64,000 bases of DNA, taken from NCBI GenBank assembly GCA_965223405.1, contig CBDCWO010000006.1, positions 5,208,001 to 5,272,000 of the forward strand, read 5' to 3'. The notes below the pieces were generated by a model. That model was not told the DNA's origin, did no database searches, and saw nothing but the letters and a program-made list of their open reading frames with translations. How positions within the stretch are numbered: position 1 is the stretch's first letter; each line of letters begins with the position of its first letter. Of the stretch, positions 7,950-16,970 are shown one piece after another. The DNA is from CBDCWO01 sp965223405. GTDB taxonomy: Bacteria; Bacteroidota; Bacteroidia; Chitinophagales; Saprospiraceae. The position numbers and the translations under genes are program-made.

Positions 7950-8732
7950 GTGAAAATCTTTGTAACTGAATTCCAAAAAAACTATCAAACCTATTCATTC
8001 GGATACGCCGTGTATTGTTTGATGGAATCCAGGGCAGAGATTCCAGATATTTATGATCGTGGCTTTTTACCTTATTCCGGTAATATCAAATTAGACCCCC
8101 AAGTATTTTATATGGCCAGAAGTTTACGTTGTGATCTCTCCCGGTTTGTTGATAGTTCCGAAAATAAACGAGTTGCGCGCAAAGTAGCAGACTTGGGAAT
8201 ATCATTATCAATACAAGATAAATCAGATTATTTGGAAGACAGTTATTTTTCAAAGTTCTGCATGGATTACGCATCACAAAGATTTAGTAATGGGGCTATG
8301 GATTCTGCGAGGTTTACGTATTTACTCAAAAGGGAGATTGGCTCCCATATTTACGCATTTAGCCTAAACGAAGAGCCCATCGGCTATGTGTACGTAATTC
8401 GGAATGGAGATATGTTACATTACTGGTTTTCTTTTTTTAATCTGGAGTATCTGAAACCCCATAGTATCGGTAAGTGGATCATGTGGCAAGTATTGTCCTG
8501 GGCTAAAGCATCTGAGTATAAATATGTCTACTTAGGTACATGTTATGGTAATCATTCTCTCTACAAGGTGCGTGATTTCAAGGGCCTGGAGTATTGGGAT
8601 GGGACTTGTTGGTGTCAGGATATGCATAGGTTGAAAAAATTGTGCAAAACAGATGAAGAAGTCCACGATAGGGATCAATTCAAATTAAATCCGAACCAGG
8701 AGGCTTACCTTGAAGCACTATGTTCACAATAA
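7950..8732 (+). CDS. ATE/Bpt-like aminoacyl-tRNA-protein transferase (GNAT fold)
   Basis: 260 aa, GTG start. The N-terminal block DIYDRGFLPYSG (34-45) with FYMARSLRCDL, and the C-terminal block VYLGTCYGNHSLYKVRDFKGLEYWDGTCW, resemble arginyl- or leucyl-tRNA-protein transferases. In those enzymes a GNAT core transfers an amino acid from tRNA to N-terminal residues of proteins for N-degron turnover. The central IGYVYVIRNGDMLHYWFSFF is the GNAT beta-sheet region. The zinc-binding CxxC cluster of classical ATE N-termini is absent. It is transcribed divergently from the epimerase across a 70-bp gap. Activity is inferred from similarity of pattern. Confidence 0.65.
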   Translation: MKIFVTEFQKNYQTYSFGYAVYCLMESRAEIPDIYDRGFLPYSGNIKLDPQVFYMARSLRCDLSRFVDSSENKRVARKVADLGISLSIQDKSDYLEDSYFSKFCMDYASQRFSNGAMDSARFTYLLKREIGSHIYAFSLNEEPIGYVYVIRNGDMLHYWFSFFNLEYLKPHSIGKWIMWQVLSWAKASEYKYVYLGTCYGNHSLYKVRDFKGLEYWDGTCWCQDMHRLKKLCKTDEEVHDRDQFKLNPNQEAYLEALCSQ

Positions 8733-8785
8733 TTGGATTTGCCCGTCCTATGTTTCAAATGGAGTTGCTATAACAGTAGATCGAA

Positions 8786-10552
8786 CTATTCCTTTATCCA
8801 TTTAGTGAGTCCTTCCAAATTTTTGCTCCGGTCAATAATTCTCAGTATGTAGATTCCAGTGGAAAGGTGGGAAACGGGAATAGATCCACTCTGGATTTTG
8901 CCGGATAATATCTGAACTCCAGCGATATTGTATATTTCAAAATCTCCGGACAGATCTGTGTTTGGTAGATATAAAATATCAGTTGTGGGATTGGGAAAAG
9001 GTTTTATCACAGTTAGCTCCATTTCATTGAAGCCCGTATTAATGTTCGAAGCGAGATTGCCGGACCGTGTGTTATCTCCCTTATAGGTACCCCATAGAAT
9101 TTTGCCCGGTGTATAAGGGGTATTTAGGTCGTAGACATTCAGAAAGGTAGTATCTGGTCCCAGCCCAAAGCTAGAGATGTAGGAAAGTGCAGTAAGATCC
9201 ATACTTCCATCCCCATCGACGTCTCCCAGCGAGGCACCGTTCATATAGGTCCATCCCCGGGGCCGGAGAGGAAATCCGGCCAATTCCGTTTCTCCATCCA
9301 ACTCATAGGCATGGATATAACCATTACCTTCAACGTTGAGATTGCTTCCAAAAATAACCTCCATTTCTCCATCGTCGTCAATATCCGCAATACTTATAAA
9401 TCCTTCGTTGCCTCCGACTTTTTTGATCGGGAAATTAGGGACAAGGTTTGCCCCTGGACTCCAGCGATAAAGCATATCTTCTGCTTCAAATTCACCGATT
9501 GGACGAGCCATAAAAATATTCCATTCCTCATCAATTTTTATTGCCGTCGGAGGACTAAAAGTGCGGGTCTGGTTAGTGGTCGGAAATGGCCACCCATCAA
9601 CATATTGACCTGACGCATCAAAAGCATAATATTCGGGTCTGTCTCCGATGGAAGATCCTATGATTTCCAAGGTTTGATCCCCATCCAAATCCAGGAGTAA
9701 TGGTGACTGATAACTAAATTTAGTGTCGGAATGTACAACGGGCCAACCGGGAAGTGCGTTGCCGTTGAGATCCAATACAAAAATGTCTCGTGAAGAGCAT
9801 ATAACAATTTCGTTTATACCATCTTGATTGATATCTCCAATCGAAGGTGTGACTGCCGGGGTATTCGGTAAAACCAACGGCCAGTTTTCATTTAACTCTT
9901 GTCCCTCAGTGTTTAATATATGAATCTGGCCGGTAGGCGAAATCCTTTCACTGACAATTATTTCCTGATTACCCACTTGGTCCACATTGGATATGGCCGG
10001 AGCAAGTAACATCCAGTGGTCGTTATAGGTTATGGGCCATCCGGGCCAATCCGCTCCATTTTCATTTAAGATCATGATACTGCCCTTTTCATTTCCGATA
10101 CCGGCAGTCGTTAGGACAATTTCCCATTCTCCATCATAATTTAGATCTGCGATTGAAGGAGGATAAATGGCAAGTCCGGGTAATTCCTTTTTCCACCAGA
10201 TCGTATCCGGTGAGGACCAAACATACAGGTTGTTTTGTATCCCAAAAATAATTTCATGACTTCCATTTTCATCCAGGTCCTCCAAGGTGACATTCCGAAA
10301 ATTCTTAAAAGTCTGATCCGCTATGAAAGGTTTTGGAAACCCTGAAATCTGTTTATACCTCAGCGAATCTTCCCTTAGATCCAAGGGAATTTCATTTAAA
10401 GGATGAAAAACCATCCCGGATTCATCATCCCATTGTATTATTCCAGTGGATTGGGCCACTAGTTGCAGAGATGCAGCCAAAGCCATTCCAACCATAAATT
10501 TTCTGATAGCCAATACTTCTGGTTTTTTCTTCATTTTTGAGGTAGTATTCAA
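8786..10552 (-). CDS. Secreted FG-GAP/VCBS repeat protein with type IX sorting domain
   Basis: 588 aa. The N-terminal signal peptide (about residues 1-33) has a basic KMKKKPEVLAIRK lead and the hydrophobic core FMVGMALAASLQLVAQ. At least six calcium-binding-type FG-GAP/VCBS blades follow: DLDENGSHEIIFG, DLNYDGEWEIVLT, DINQDGINEIVIC, DLDGDQTLEIIGS, DIDDDGEMEVIFG and DVDGDGSMDLTAL, which suggest a beta-propeller. The last 75 residues (PFPNPTTDILYLP ... STGIYILRI) are a type A C-terminal domain for Por/T9SS export and surface anchoring. The blades sit in the middle with no added enzyme domain, so a binding or structural role is likely. Single gene, not in an evident operon. Confidence 0.9.
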   Translation of the reverse strand: MNTTSKMKKKPEVLAIRKFMVGMALAASLQLVAQSTGIIQWDDESGMVFHPLNEIPLDLREDSLRYKQISGFPKPFIADQTFKNFRNVTLEDLDENGSHEIIFGIQNNLYVWSSPDTIWWKKELPGLAIYPPSIADLNYDGEWEIVLTTAGIGNEKGSIMILNENGADWPGWPITYNDHWMLLAPAISNVDQVGNQEIIVSERISPTGQIHILNTEGQELNENWPLVLPNTPAVTPSIGDINQDGINEIVICSSRDIFVLDLNGNALPGWPVVHSDTKFSYQSPLLLDLDGDQTLEIIGSSIGDRPEYYAFDASGQYVDGWPFPTTNQTRTFSPPTAIKIDEEWNIFMARPIGEFEAEDMLYRWSPGANLVPNFPIKKVGGNEGFISIADIDDDGEMEVIFGSNLNVEGNGYIHAYELDGETELAGFPLRPRGWTYMNGASLGDVDGDGSMDLTALSYISSFGLGPDTTFLNVYDLNTPYTPGKILWGTYKGDNTRSGNLASNINTGFNEMELTVIKPFPNPTTDILYLPNTDLSGDFEIYNIAGVQILSGKIQSGSIPVSHLSTGIYILRIIDRSKNLEGLTKWIKE

Positions 10553-10900
10553 TATAACGTTTTCCAGACCAATTTTAAATGTGTTTGATCAAAATTAGTA
10601 ATGATATTCTCTAACTGCCAAGTGCTTCAAATTAGATTGATCGGGATTCCATTACACTTTTCACTAAATGCCAGATAATTAAAGTAGGCATTTTGGAACA
10701 TCATCGGATTAGGTAACGCTGGATCACGATAGATAGGCCATAAAACCATATTGATCCATATACTGGCTATTTGGAAATGGTACGTAATAAATGCCGTTGA
10801 AAATTTCATGATAATTTGTGTCCAATTTGTGGAATCCAGATGTTAGTTCGAGCTTCTACCCGGTTTGACCCAAATTATTGGATAAACCTTCCTGATGGCA
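10553..10900. other. Spacer of about 350 bp with no supported gene
   Basis: Contains the upstream region of the FG-GAP gene and the downstream region of the kinase gene. A 60-codon minus-strand frame at 10627-10809 has a protein-like composition (ALPNPMMFQNAYFNYLAF) but no recognisable family, signal or start context. It may be a small gene or a relic and is not called. Confidence 0.5.
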
Positions 10901-12268
10901 TTAAAACTTGATTGTAAAAACGCTTCCCTTTCCTGGTTCGGAGTATACATGCAAGACTCCTTTATGCTTATGAACGATTTGCCTGCATAGACTAAGTCCA
11001 ATACCGCTACCTTCTTTTTTAGTGGTATAAAACGGAATAAAAATTTGTTCTTGAATCTCGGAAGGAATTCCTGCTCCATTATCTTGAATTTGGATTTCTA
11101 ATTCACCCTGCATACTTCTAAAAACATGAACATTAATTTTGGGATTTTCCCGGCCATTTACGGCATCCTTTGCATTATTTAATAAGTTAATAAAAACCTG
11201 CTCCATCAATTCAGGATCGAAATGAGCATGGATGGGATGACCAGGAAATTGAGTTGCAATTTCAATGTCCTGCAGTTTGAATTGTGGCTTCAGGAGGGTA
11301 ATGACACGATTAATAAATTCAGATACATTCAGTTCTTGAAATTTAGGTGGTGGTATCTTGGTGAGCTTGCGGTAATTTTGGGTAAAATTGAGTAGGCCTG
11401 ATGACCTCCTTTCGATGGCCTGAATCGCATTGCGGATGTCAGAAAACTCTTCCTGGTTTATTTCCGTTCTATCCACCATCATATCATGTGTAGTTGATGC
11501 TAATGAGATCACCGGAGTCACCGAATTCATAATTTCGTGAGTGAGGATTCGAATCAATTTTTGCCAGGAGGTCACCTCATTTTCTTCTAATTCTTTGTGG
11601 ATGTTATGAATCGCAAAAAGGTGAAGCTCATCATTCTTAAGTTTGAGAATGGTTTTGCGAATGGCCAACTGAAGGATTTCACCATTGACTATGATACGTA
11701 AAAGTTGTTTTTCTCCAGGCACAATTTTTTCCAAGGCCTCATATAGCGCGGGATTGTATTTTTCTACTGATTTCAAATTGGGAAAATAGGATTTGCGTAA
11801 AAGTTGCTGAAGTCCTTTATTAATCAACATGGTTTTTCCGGATTGATCAAAACATATCAAACCAGTATCTACATTTTCCACAATAGCCTGGAGATATTGA
11901 AACTGTGCTTCTTTTTCCGACCGGATGTCCCGAAACTTTTCGGTAACCAGGTTAAAAGCACCATGAAGTGTCTGATAGGAATCCCCAACGGATTTCTTTT
12001 CCGGAAACGAGGCCGCATAATCGTTGTATTTTATGTTAGCCAGAAAAGATGCTACCTCCTGATTGGTTTTGTCAATTAGTGAAAATAAACGCCAAATAAA
12101 AATGGCTAGCAAAGGGATCAGAATAACCAAATACGTATTAAATCCATGCTTAAGAATCGTGTAAATAATCGCCGTAATGATCAGAATTATTAGGGTGACC
12201 AGTAATAAAGTTCGTATTTTGAAATGTTCAAGCATGAATGGAAAATTATTGTAGGTTGAATTTTTCAA
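10901..12268 (-). CDS. Membrane sensor histidine kinase with very short periplasmic loop
   Basis: 455 aa. Two transmembrane helices (about 20-39 and 45-62) are separated by only about five residues (KHGFN), so there is almost no extracytoplasmic sensor. A linker and a PAS-like segment (about 125-225, ENVDTGLICFDQSG) precede the phospho-acceptor His244 in LTHEIMNSVTPV. The ATPase domain has all boxes: FINLLNNAKDAV (N, 359-370), DNGAGIP (396-402), FIPFYTTKKEGSGIGLSL (F and G2, 410-427). It is the second gene of an operon with the sigma-54 response regulator. The start at 12268 overlaps that gene by 23 bp; an ATG at 12235 would leave a 10-bp gap and remove 11 residues before the first helix. It probably phosphorylates the upstream regulator. 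Confidence 0.93.
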   Translation of the reverse strand: MKNSTYNNFPFMLEHFKIRTLLLVTLIILIITAIIYTILKHGFNTYLVILIPLLAIFIWRLFSLIDKTNQEVASFLANIKYNDYAASFPEKKSVGDSYQTLHGAFNLVTEKFRDIRSEKEAQFQYLQAIVENVDTGLICFDQSGKTMLINKGLQQLLRKSYFPNLKSVEKYNPALYEALEKIVPGEKQLLRIIVNGEILQLAIRKTILKLKNDELHLFAIHNIHKELEENEVTSWQKLIRILTHEIMNSVTPVISLASTTHDMMVDRTEINQEEFSDIRNAIQAIERRSSGLLNFTQNYRKLTKIPPPKFQELNVSEFINRVITLLKPQFKLQDIEIATQFPGHPIHAHFDPELMEQVFINLLNNAKDAVNGRENPKINVHVFRSMQGELEIQIQDNGAGIPSEIQEQIFIPFYTTKKEGSGIGLSLCRQIVHKHKGVLHVYSEPGKGSVFTIKF

Positions 12269-13643
12269 GCCTGCGATATAAAGCGGCTCTGGTAAGTCCT
12301 AATTCCTCCGCAGCCTTAGTAATATTTCCTTTATGCAGTTGGAGGGCTCTCAAAACCAACTTCCTTTCCATCTTTTCAATGTTAAGCGGATTATTGTCGA
12401 TGTCATTAGACTCCTTGTGTTTCAAATTAAATGAAAAATCATCAGGTGTTAATTCTTGTTTGTCTGTCATGATCACTGCTCTTTCCAGAAGATGACGTAA
12501 TTCTCTGATATTTCCTTTCCAATCATGCAATTCCAATTGTTTCATCCCTTCATTACTGATTCGCATTCCGGTTCTATTATACTTTCTACTAAATTGTTCC
12601 AGGAAATAGGTGCTAAGCAGAGATATGTCGCCAATTCGTTCTCTAAGTGGAGGAACTTTAATTTCAACCGTATTAATGCGGTAGAGAAGATCTTGTCTAA
12701 AAGTTTGATTATTCACCATCTCTGCCAGTGGCATGTTAGTCGCACAAATCAATCGAATATCGATGGAGACCGGATCATTCGAACCCACCGGGATAACATA
12801 GCGATTTTGAATTACACTGAGTAACTTGGCCTGGCTAGTGAGTGAGAGGTTGCCGATTTCATCAAGAAACAGGGTTCCTCCATGTGCGGCCTGAAAGCGA
12901 CCTACGCGATCTTCCTTGGCATCGGTAAATGCCCCTTTACGATGTCCGAACATTTCACTTTCGAATAAACTCTCTGGGATAGCACCCAGGTCGACTTTGA
13001 TAAATACCTCTTTGCTACGGGCAGATTTTTGGTGGATGGCACGGGCTACCATTTCTTTGCCGGTTCCATTTTCTCCCAGGATCAGTACATTGGCATCGGT
13101 AACGGCAACTTTATCAATCGAATTATATACTTTCTGCATAGAGGCAGATTGTCCGATCATTTCTCCCGATAGTTGGTTGAGCTGATCCTTCAATATTTGC
13201 CGGGTATTTTGCAGTTGACGAATTTCTTTCTGAGATTGACTGATCTTCAAAGCGGATTGAACGGTGGCCAACAATTTTTCATTTCGCCATGGCTTTTCAA
13301 TAAAGTCTGCGGCTCCTTGCTTCAGAGCGCTAACCGCGATATCAATATCACCGTGGGCGGTAATGACTATGACTTGAGTATCATTGTTAAGCTCTTTAAT
13401 TTTTGCCAGCCAGGATAAACCTTCTTTGCCCTGTGTGGCTCCTTTGCGAAAATTCATATCCAGCAACACCAAATCAGGCTTATGTTGACGTAAGAGGCGT
13501 GGGATATGATACGGATTGGATTCGGTAAAGATCCTTTTCACCTTTTTTTTTAGAAGCATTTTTAATGATAACAAAATGTCTTCTTCATCATCAACCACCA
13601 ACACAGTGGCCTCTAATTCGCTCCCTTTCATAGCTCTCAGCAA
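12246..13643 (-). CDS. NtrC-family sigma-54-dependent response regulator
   Basis: 465 aa in three parts. The receiver domain (about 13-132) has acidic Asp19/Asp20, phospho-acceptor Asp62 in LVLLDMNF, Thr95 and Lys117. The AAA+ domain (about 160-395) has Walker A GENGTGKE (190-197), the sigma-54 contact loop as GAFTDA (237-242; GAFTGA is the consensus), Walker B GGTLFLDEIG (255-264) and the RIGDISLL sensor region. A Fis-type helix-turn-helix lies at about 438-462 (NITKAAEELGLTRAALYRRL). The GAFTDA variant is common in this subgroup. The gene is divergent from the permease block, and palindromes matching the proposed operator lie in the shared upstream region, so it is the obvious activator of the block. 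A second ATG lies at 13631. Confidence 0.95.
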   Translation of the reverse strand: MLRAMKGSELEATVLVVDDEEDILLSLKMLLKKKVKRIFTESNPYHIPRLLRQHKPDLVLLDMNFRKGATQGKEGLSWLAKIKELNNDTQVIVITAHGDIDIAVSALKQGAADFIEKPWRNEKLLATVQSALKISQSQKEIRQLQNTRQILKDQLNQLSGEMIGQSASMQKVYNSIDKVAVTDANVLILGENGTGKEMVARAIHQKSARSKEVFIKVDLGAIPESLFESEMFGHRKGAFTDAKEDRVGRFQAAHGGTLFLDEIGNLSLTSQAKLLSVIQNRYVIPVGSNDPVSIDIRLICATNMPLAEMVNNQTFRQDLLYRINTVEIKVPPLRERIGDISLLSTYFLEQFSRKYNRTGMRISNEGMKQLELHDWKGNIRELRHLLERAVIMTDKQELTPDDFSFNLKHKESNDIDNNPLNIEKMERKLVLRALQLHKGNITKAAEELGLTRAALYRRLEKFNLQ

Positions 13644-13696
13644 TTAAATTTGTTTCCCAAATATTAAAATAGTCATCCGTATAAATCCTGATGTGA

Positions 13697-13712
13697 TGTC
13701 CGGTTCTGAACA
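13697..13712. promoter_or_regulatory. Candidate activator-binding palindrome upstream of the regulator gene
   Basis: TGTCCGGTTCTGAACA is an inverted repeat of the form TGTCCG-N4-TGAACA. It matches the paired palindromes before permeases 2 and 3 and the adaptor gene. It lies 54 bp upstream of the regulator start and may serve autoregulation. Confidence 0.55.
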
Positions 13713-13782
13713 GTATATTCTTAAAAACCTATAATAGAATGACGTCAAAAGTTGCCTCGAAGTTGCAATTTATATCAAATAT

Positions 13783-13798
13783 TGTTCATAAACGGACA
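13783..13798. promoter_or_regulatory. Second candidate activator-binding palindrome in the divergent region
   Basis: TGTTCATAAACGGACA (TGTTCA-N4-CGGACA) is the same palindrome class, 86 bp from the one at 13697. No TGGCA-type promoter box was found at the 79-bp distance seen at the other three sites, in either direction. Confidence 0.5.
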
Positions 13799-14360
13799 AT
13801 TTTTTAATTAGACCGAAAATCTTAGAAGATCCATGGCTTCCCCAGGCGATTTATATTGCCACGATGAAACATGTGGAGGGTTTCCAGCTGCCTATACAGA
13901 AGATATTGTTATACAAAACAACTTACTTTCCAAGATTCAAAACTCGTTTACCTGGAAACATCTTACAGCATTTCCCGATTGACAATCCCGGTACTGTACT
14001 GGAAGGTGCTTGGTGATTATCACCATGTTTGTACATTCCAGATCACAGGTGTACCTTGATTGGGGTATTGAGAGTGGTGAAATGGGCAGTCTGCCTACTC
14101 TTTCCATCTCAACTTATGCTTCAATACCAAAAGCGATAGAAGACCATTAAAGGCCTCTTTTACAATTATTTACATAGTTTTACATCCATTATCCATTTTA
14201 AGATTAACCTCTCCTTATCTTAATAGAAAATATCAAAATCTAGAAATTGAAAAAAATCAAATTTATTATTCTTATTAAAAATGCGTAAGTTGCTTAGAAT
14301 TAGAGATTTAAAAATTTATACCACCGGTCATGGTGAATATTTAATATCTATTATGAATCG
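13799..14360. other. Long leader/spacer before the first permease gene
   Basis: About 560 bp without a supported gene. A 50-codon frame at 13864-14016 (starting MKHVEGFQLPIQK) is followed in another frame by DYHHVCTFQITGV, which could be a frameshifted relic, but no family is recognised. A 13-bp perfect palindrome GGTGATTATCACC lies at 14012-14024. The last 200 bp are very AT-rich. No sigma-54 box is visible, so the promoter of the first permease is unknown. Confidence 0.5.
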
Positions 14361-16781
14361 ATGTGGTTGAATTACCTGAGACTTTCCTGGAGGCAAATAC
14401 TAAATAAAAAACATTTATCCATTCTGAAAATTGTTGGGCTAGGTCTTGGTATTGCTGTTAGTATTCTATTGATGAAATACATAAGTTGGCAATGGCATTT
14501 TGATCGGTTTCATGCCAGTAGCAAGCAAATCGTAAGAGTTCGACATGATCACCTGGGTGGAGGTGCATTAAATAGTAGGAGTGCCATTACCGCCTCCGGA
14601 GTTGGAGTCCTGGCAAAGGAAATGCTTCCGGCGGTCAAAAACTATGTGCGCTTGGGCCCATGGATTGCGAATGATGTCGTGTTCAGAAATGGAGAAAATC
14701 TATATCGCGGAAAGAAATGTTATTTTGCGGATCCCTCATTTTTTGAGGTTTTTTCTTTTGAACTGTTACAAGGAGACTCTCGTACTGCTCTGCAAGATCC
14801 TAATAGGGTGGTGCTTACCGAATCGACCGCTGAATTACTCTTTGGTGCAGTGGATCCGATGGGTAAAGAATTGTTATTCGAAAATAGGTTTCCTTTTATG
14901 GTAGCCGGTATTGTAAAAGATCCTCCTGTTCAGTCACATCTACAATTTGAAATCCTTGGGTCCCTGGAGACCATGACTAACTGGGGCTTTAAGGTATACG
15001 GAGACAACCAACTCGAAGCAACCTATACGTATACTTATCTTGAATTGGATGAACAAGCTAATCATGAGGAATTGGCGGCCGAGTTAACTGAAGTCGTTTC
15101 CAAAATGAAACCAAATGAATCCGGCTCTGATCAATTTATTTTCCAACCACTGGAACGGATTCATCTCTATTCTCAACTTGAAAATGAATTGCAAGCCACA
15201 GGTCAGGGAAATACGATTTGGATTTTGGCGAGTATTGCCATTTTAATTCTTTTTTTAGGTTGGGTAAATCACTTTAATCTATTCACTGCAGATTTACTGG
15301 ATAATGCTCCGGTGATAAGTATCCGAAAGATCATTGGCGCCGGTCGACGGCAGATATTTACGCAAATTGCCGTTACCGGAACCTTATATGCCCTTCTGGG
15401 AATAGTATTGGGTTTTGCGATTGTCTTTTTAATGGAAGGTATTGTGGAAAGGACCTTTCATATTCCTTTTAATAACTATAAGTGGCAGGATATTGAAGTA
15501 ACAGACCCTGCATTTTACTTGCTACTGATCTTTTTAACCGGTACCTTGATGACGATTGTATTTCCTGCTTTCCTTTTTTCAAAGATTAGTCCTAAGGAAC
15601 TGATACGGAGGAAATTAAGTTTGGCTTTTCAAGGGTTTAATTTCCGTAAAGTCCTGGTCACATTTCAATTTATCGTTATCATTACCTTAATCGCATGTAC
15701 GGGAACGATTTATAAACAAACCCAATCGATGCAGGTCGCCGAAATAGGACTGGATATCAACGATGTATTGGCAATACGGGCACCTTTAGGTGTGAAATAT
15801 GAGGATTTAGCTTTGAGTTTTCCACGATTTAAGCAAGTCATAGAGTCTTTTCCGGAAATTACAAATTTAAGTGCTTCGCATCATATCCCAGGGAATCAAT
15901 TGGAACTGGTTAAAAAGGTAAAATTCAACAATCGACAACTTCCGATTAGTTTTTATCGAAATTATGGAGATCCTGGCTTTTTTAAGTTGTACAATATTCC
16001 GTTTTTGGCTCGAGATACAGCAATTAGTCAAAATAATAAGGACATCAAATACGTGGTTATTAACAAATTGGCAGCTGATCTGATGGGTTTTAATAATCCA
16101 GAGGAGGCACTGCGCCAAAGAATAAGTTATTGGGAGAGAGAGTACGAAATTGTTGGAGTCACTGAGAATTATTTTCAAAGGTCTGTACATCATCCGGTAG
16201 TACCTATTTTATATAATTACTCATCCGATGGAATCATGGCGGATGGTTATTTTTCACTCAAAACAAAGCCGGGTAAGTATTCGCCTTATTTGCTGGAGTC
16301 CATCAAAGAGGCTTATACAACTGCATTTCCTTACACGGTATTCGATCCAATCGATGTAGAAGCACACTTTGCATCACAGTATGAACCGGATAATCAATTC
16401 AAGCACTTAAATCTGGGATTTACATTGTTGGCCATAATTATTGCTTGTTTTGGCTTGATTGGTTTGATGATGATAACAATAGAAAAAAAATCCAAGGAGC
16501 TTAGTATAAGAAAAATTCTTGGAGCTTCTATCGGTAGTTTAATGCTATTATTATCGCGCGATTACATTTCTATGGTTTTCATAGCAGGTTTCATTGCCTT
16601 ACCACTCAGTTGGATTCTGATGGATAAGTGGCTTAGCAACTTTGCCATTCAAATAGATATGCCCTGGTGGATTTTCTTAGGTTCTACTGTCCTTGCGTTG
16701 CTGGTTGCTTTGATGGCTATTGGTTATCACAGCATTAAAGTTACCCTGATTAATCCGGTTGAAACCCTTAAAGAGGAATAG
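14361..16781 (+). CDS. ABC permease 1 of 15 (FtsX/MacB-type, duplicated, 8 TM), divergent member
   Basis: 806 aa. Architecture shared by all fifteen: TM1 (about 20-42), a first periplasmic MacB-type core domain, an FtsX unit of three helices (about 285-405), a fifth helix (about 430-450), a second periplasmic domain, and a final three-helix FtsX unit. This member departs most. The first coupling-helix block reads PVISIRKIIGAGRRQI (317-332) with no KEIGIRK, and the conserved DFHF block of the second periplasmic domain is replaced by VTENYFQRS. The second coupling block KELSIRKILGAS (712) is normal. It is separated from permease 2 by a regulatory gap and so is probably its own unit. A likely envelope export or signalling permease using the ATPases encoded downstream; substrate unknown. 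Confidence 0.92.
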   Translation: MWLNYLRLSWRQILNKKHLSILKIVGLGLGIAVSILLMKYISWQWHFDRFHASSKQIVRVRHDHLGGGALNSRSAITASGVGVLAKEMLPAVKNYVRLGPWIANDVVFRNGENLYRGKKCYFADPSFFEVFSFELLQGDSRTALQDPNRVVLTESTAELLFGAVDPMGKELLFENRFPFMVAGIVKDPPVQSHLQFEILGSLETMTNWGFKVYGDNQLEATYTYTYLELDEQANHEELAAELTEVVSKMKPNESGSDQFIFQPLERIHLYSQLENELQATGQGNTIWILASIAILILFLGWVNHFNLFTADLLDNAPVISIRKIIGAGRRQIFTQIAVTGTLYALLGIVLGFAIVFLMEGIVERTFHIPFNNYKWQDIEVTDPAFYLLLIFLTGTLMTIVFPAFLFSKISPKELIRRKLSLAFQGFNFRKVLVTFQFIVIITLIACTGTIYKQTQSMQVAEIGLDINDVLAIRAPLGVKYEDLALSFPRFKQVIESFPEITNLSASHHIPGNQLELVKKVKFNNRQLPISFYRNYGDPGFFKLYNIPFLARDTAISQNNKDIKYVVINKLAADLMGFNNPEEALRQRISYWEREYEIVGVTENYFQRSVHHPVVPILYNYSSDGIMADGYFSLKTKPGKYSPYLLESIKEAYTTAFPYTVFDPIDVEAHFASQYEPDNQFKHLNLGFTLLAIIIACFGLIGLMMITIEKKSKELSIRKILGASIGSLMLLLSRDYISMVFIAGFIALPLSWILMDKWLSNFAIQIDMPWWIFLGSTVLALLVALMAIGYHSIKVTLINPVETLKEE

Positions 16782-16829
16782 ATTTACCAATTCCTTCCTC
16801 AAGAAATCAGTAAATCCTACGTGCCTTTT

Positions 16830-16867
16830 TGTTCGAAAACGCACGCCGGAATGTTCAAAAACGAACA
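16830..16867 (+). promoter_or_regulatory. Tandem activator sites (UAS) before permease 2
   Basis: Two palindromes, TGTTCGAAAACGCACG (16830-16845, imperfect right arm) and TGTTCAAAAACGAACA (16852-16867), start 22 bp apart, about two helical turns. The second starts exactly 79 bp before the GG of the sigma-54-like box. They fit an NtrC-type enhancer. Confidence 0.7.
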
Positions 16868-16928
16868 AAAGAATTAATATAAACAATATACATATGTGTA
16901 AATAGCAGATATACAGCTATGTATAATT

Positions 16929-16945
16929 ATGGCATGCTGATTATT
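16929..16945 (+). promoter_or_regulatory. Sigma-54-like promoter of permease 2
   Basis: ATGGCATGCTGATTATT aligns with the -24/-12 consensus: TGGCA at -24, correct 10-bp spacing, TT at -12 but AT in place of the GC dinucleotide. Start codon is 40 bp downstream of the GG. Confidence 0.6.
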
Positions 16946-16970
16946 CTATCTATTTATCAAACTCAATAAG

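Noticed and set aside
10627..10809. 60-codon minus-strand frame before the kinase gene
   Set aside because: Composition looks protein-like but there is no family, signal peptide or start context to support it.
14012..14024. Perfect palindrome GGTGATTATCACC as an operator of permease 1
   Set aside because: It occurs only once and is unlike the other regulatory palindromes; no promoter is visible near it.
13864..14059. Two short overlapping frames before permease 1 as a frameshifted gene
   Set aside because: Neither part matches a recognisable family or the permease set; evidence is too thin for a pseudogene call.
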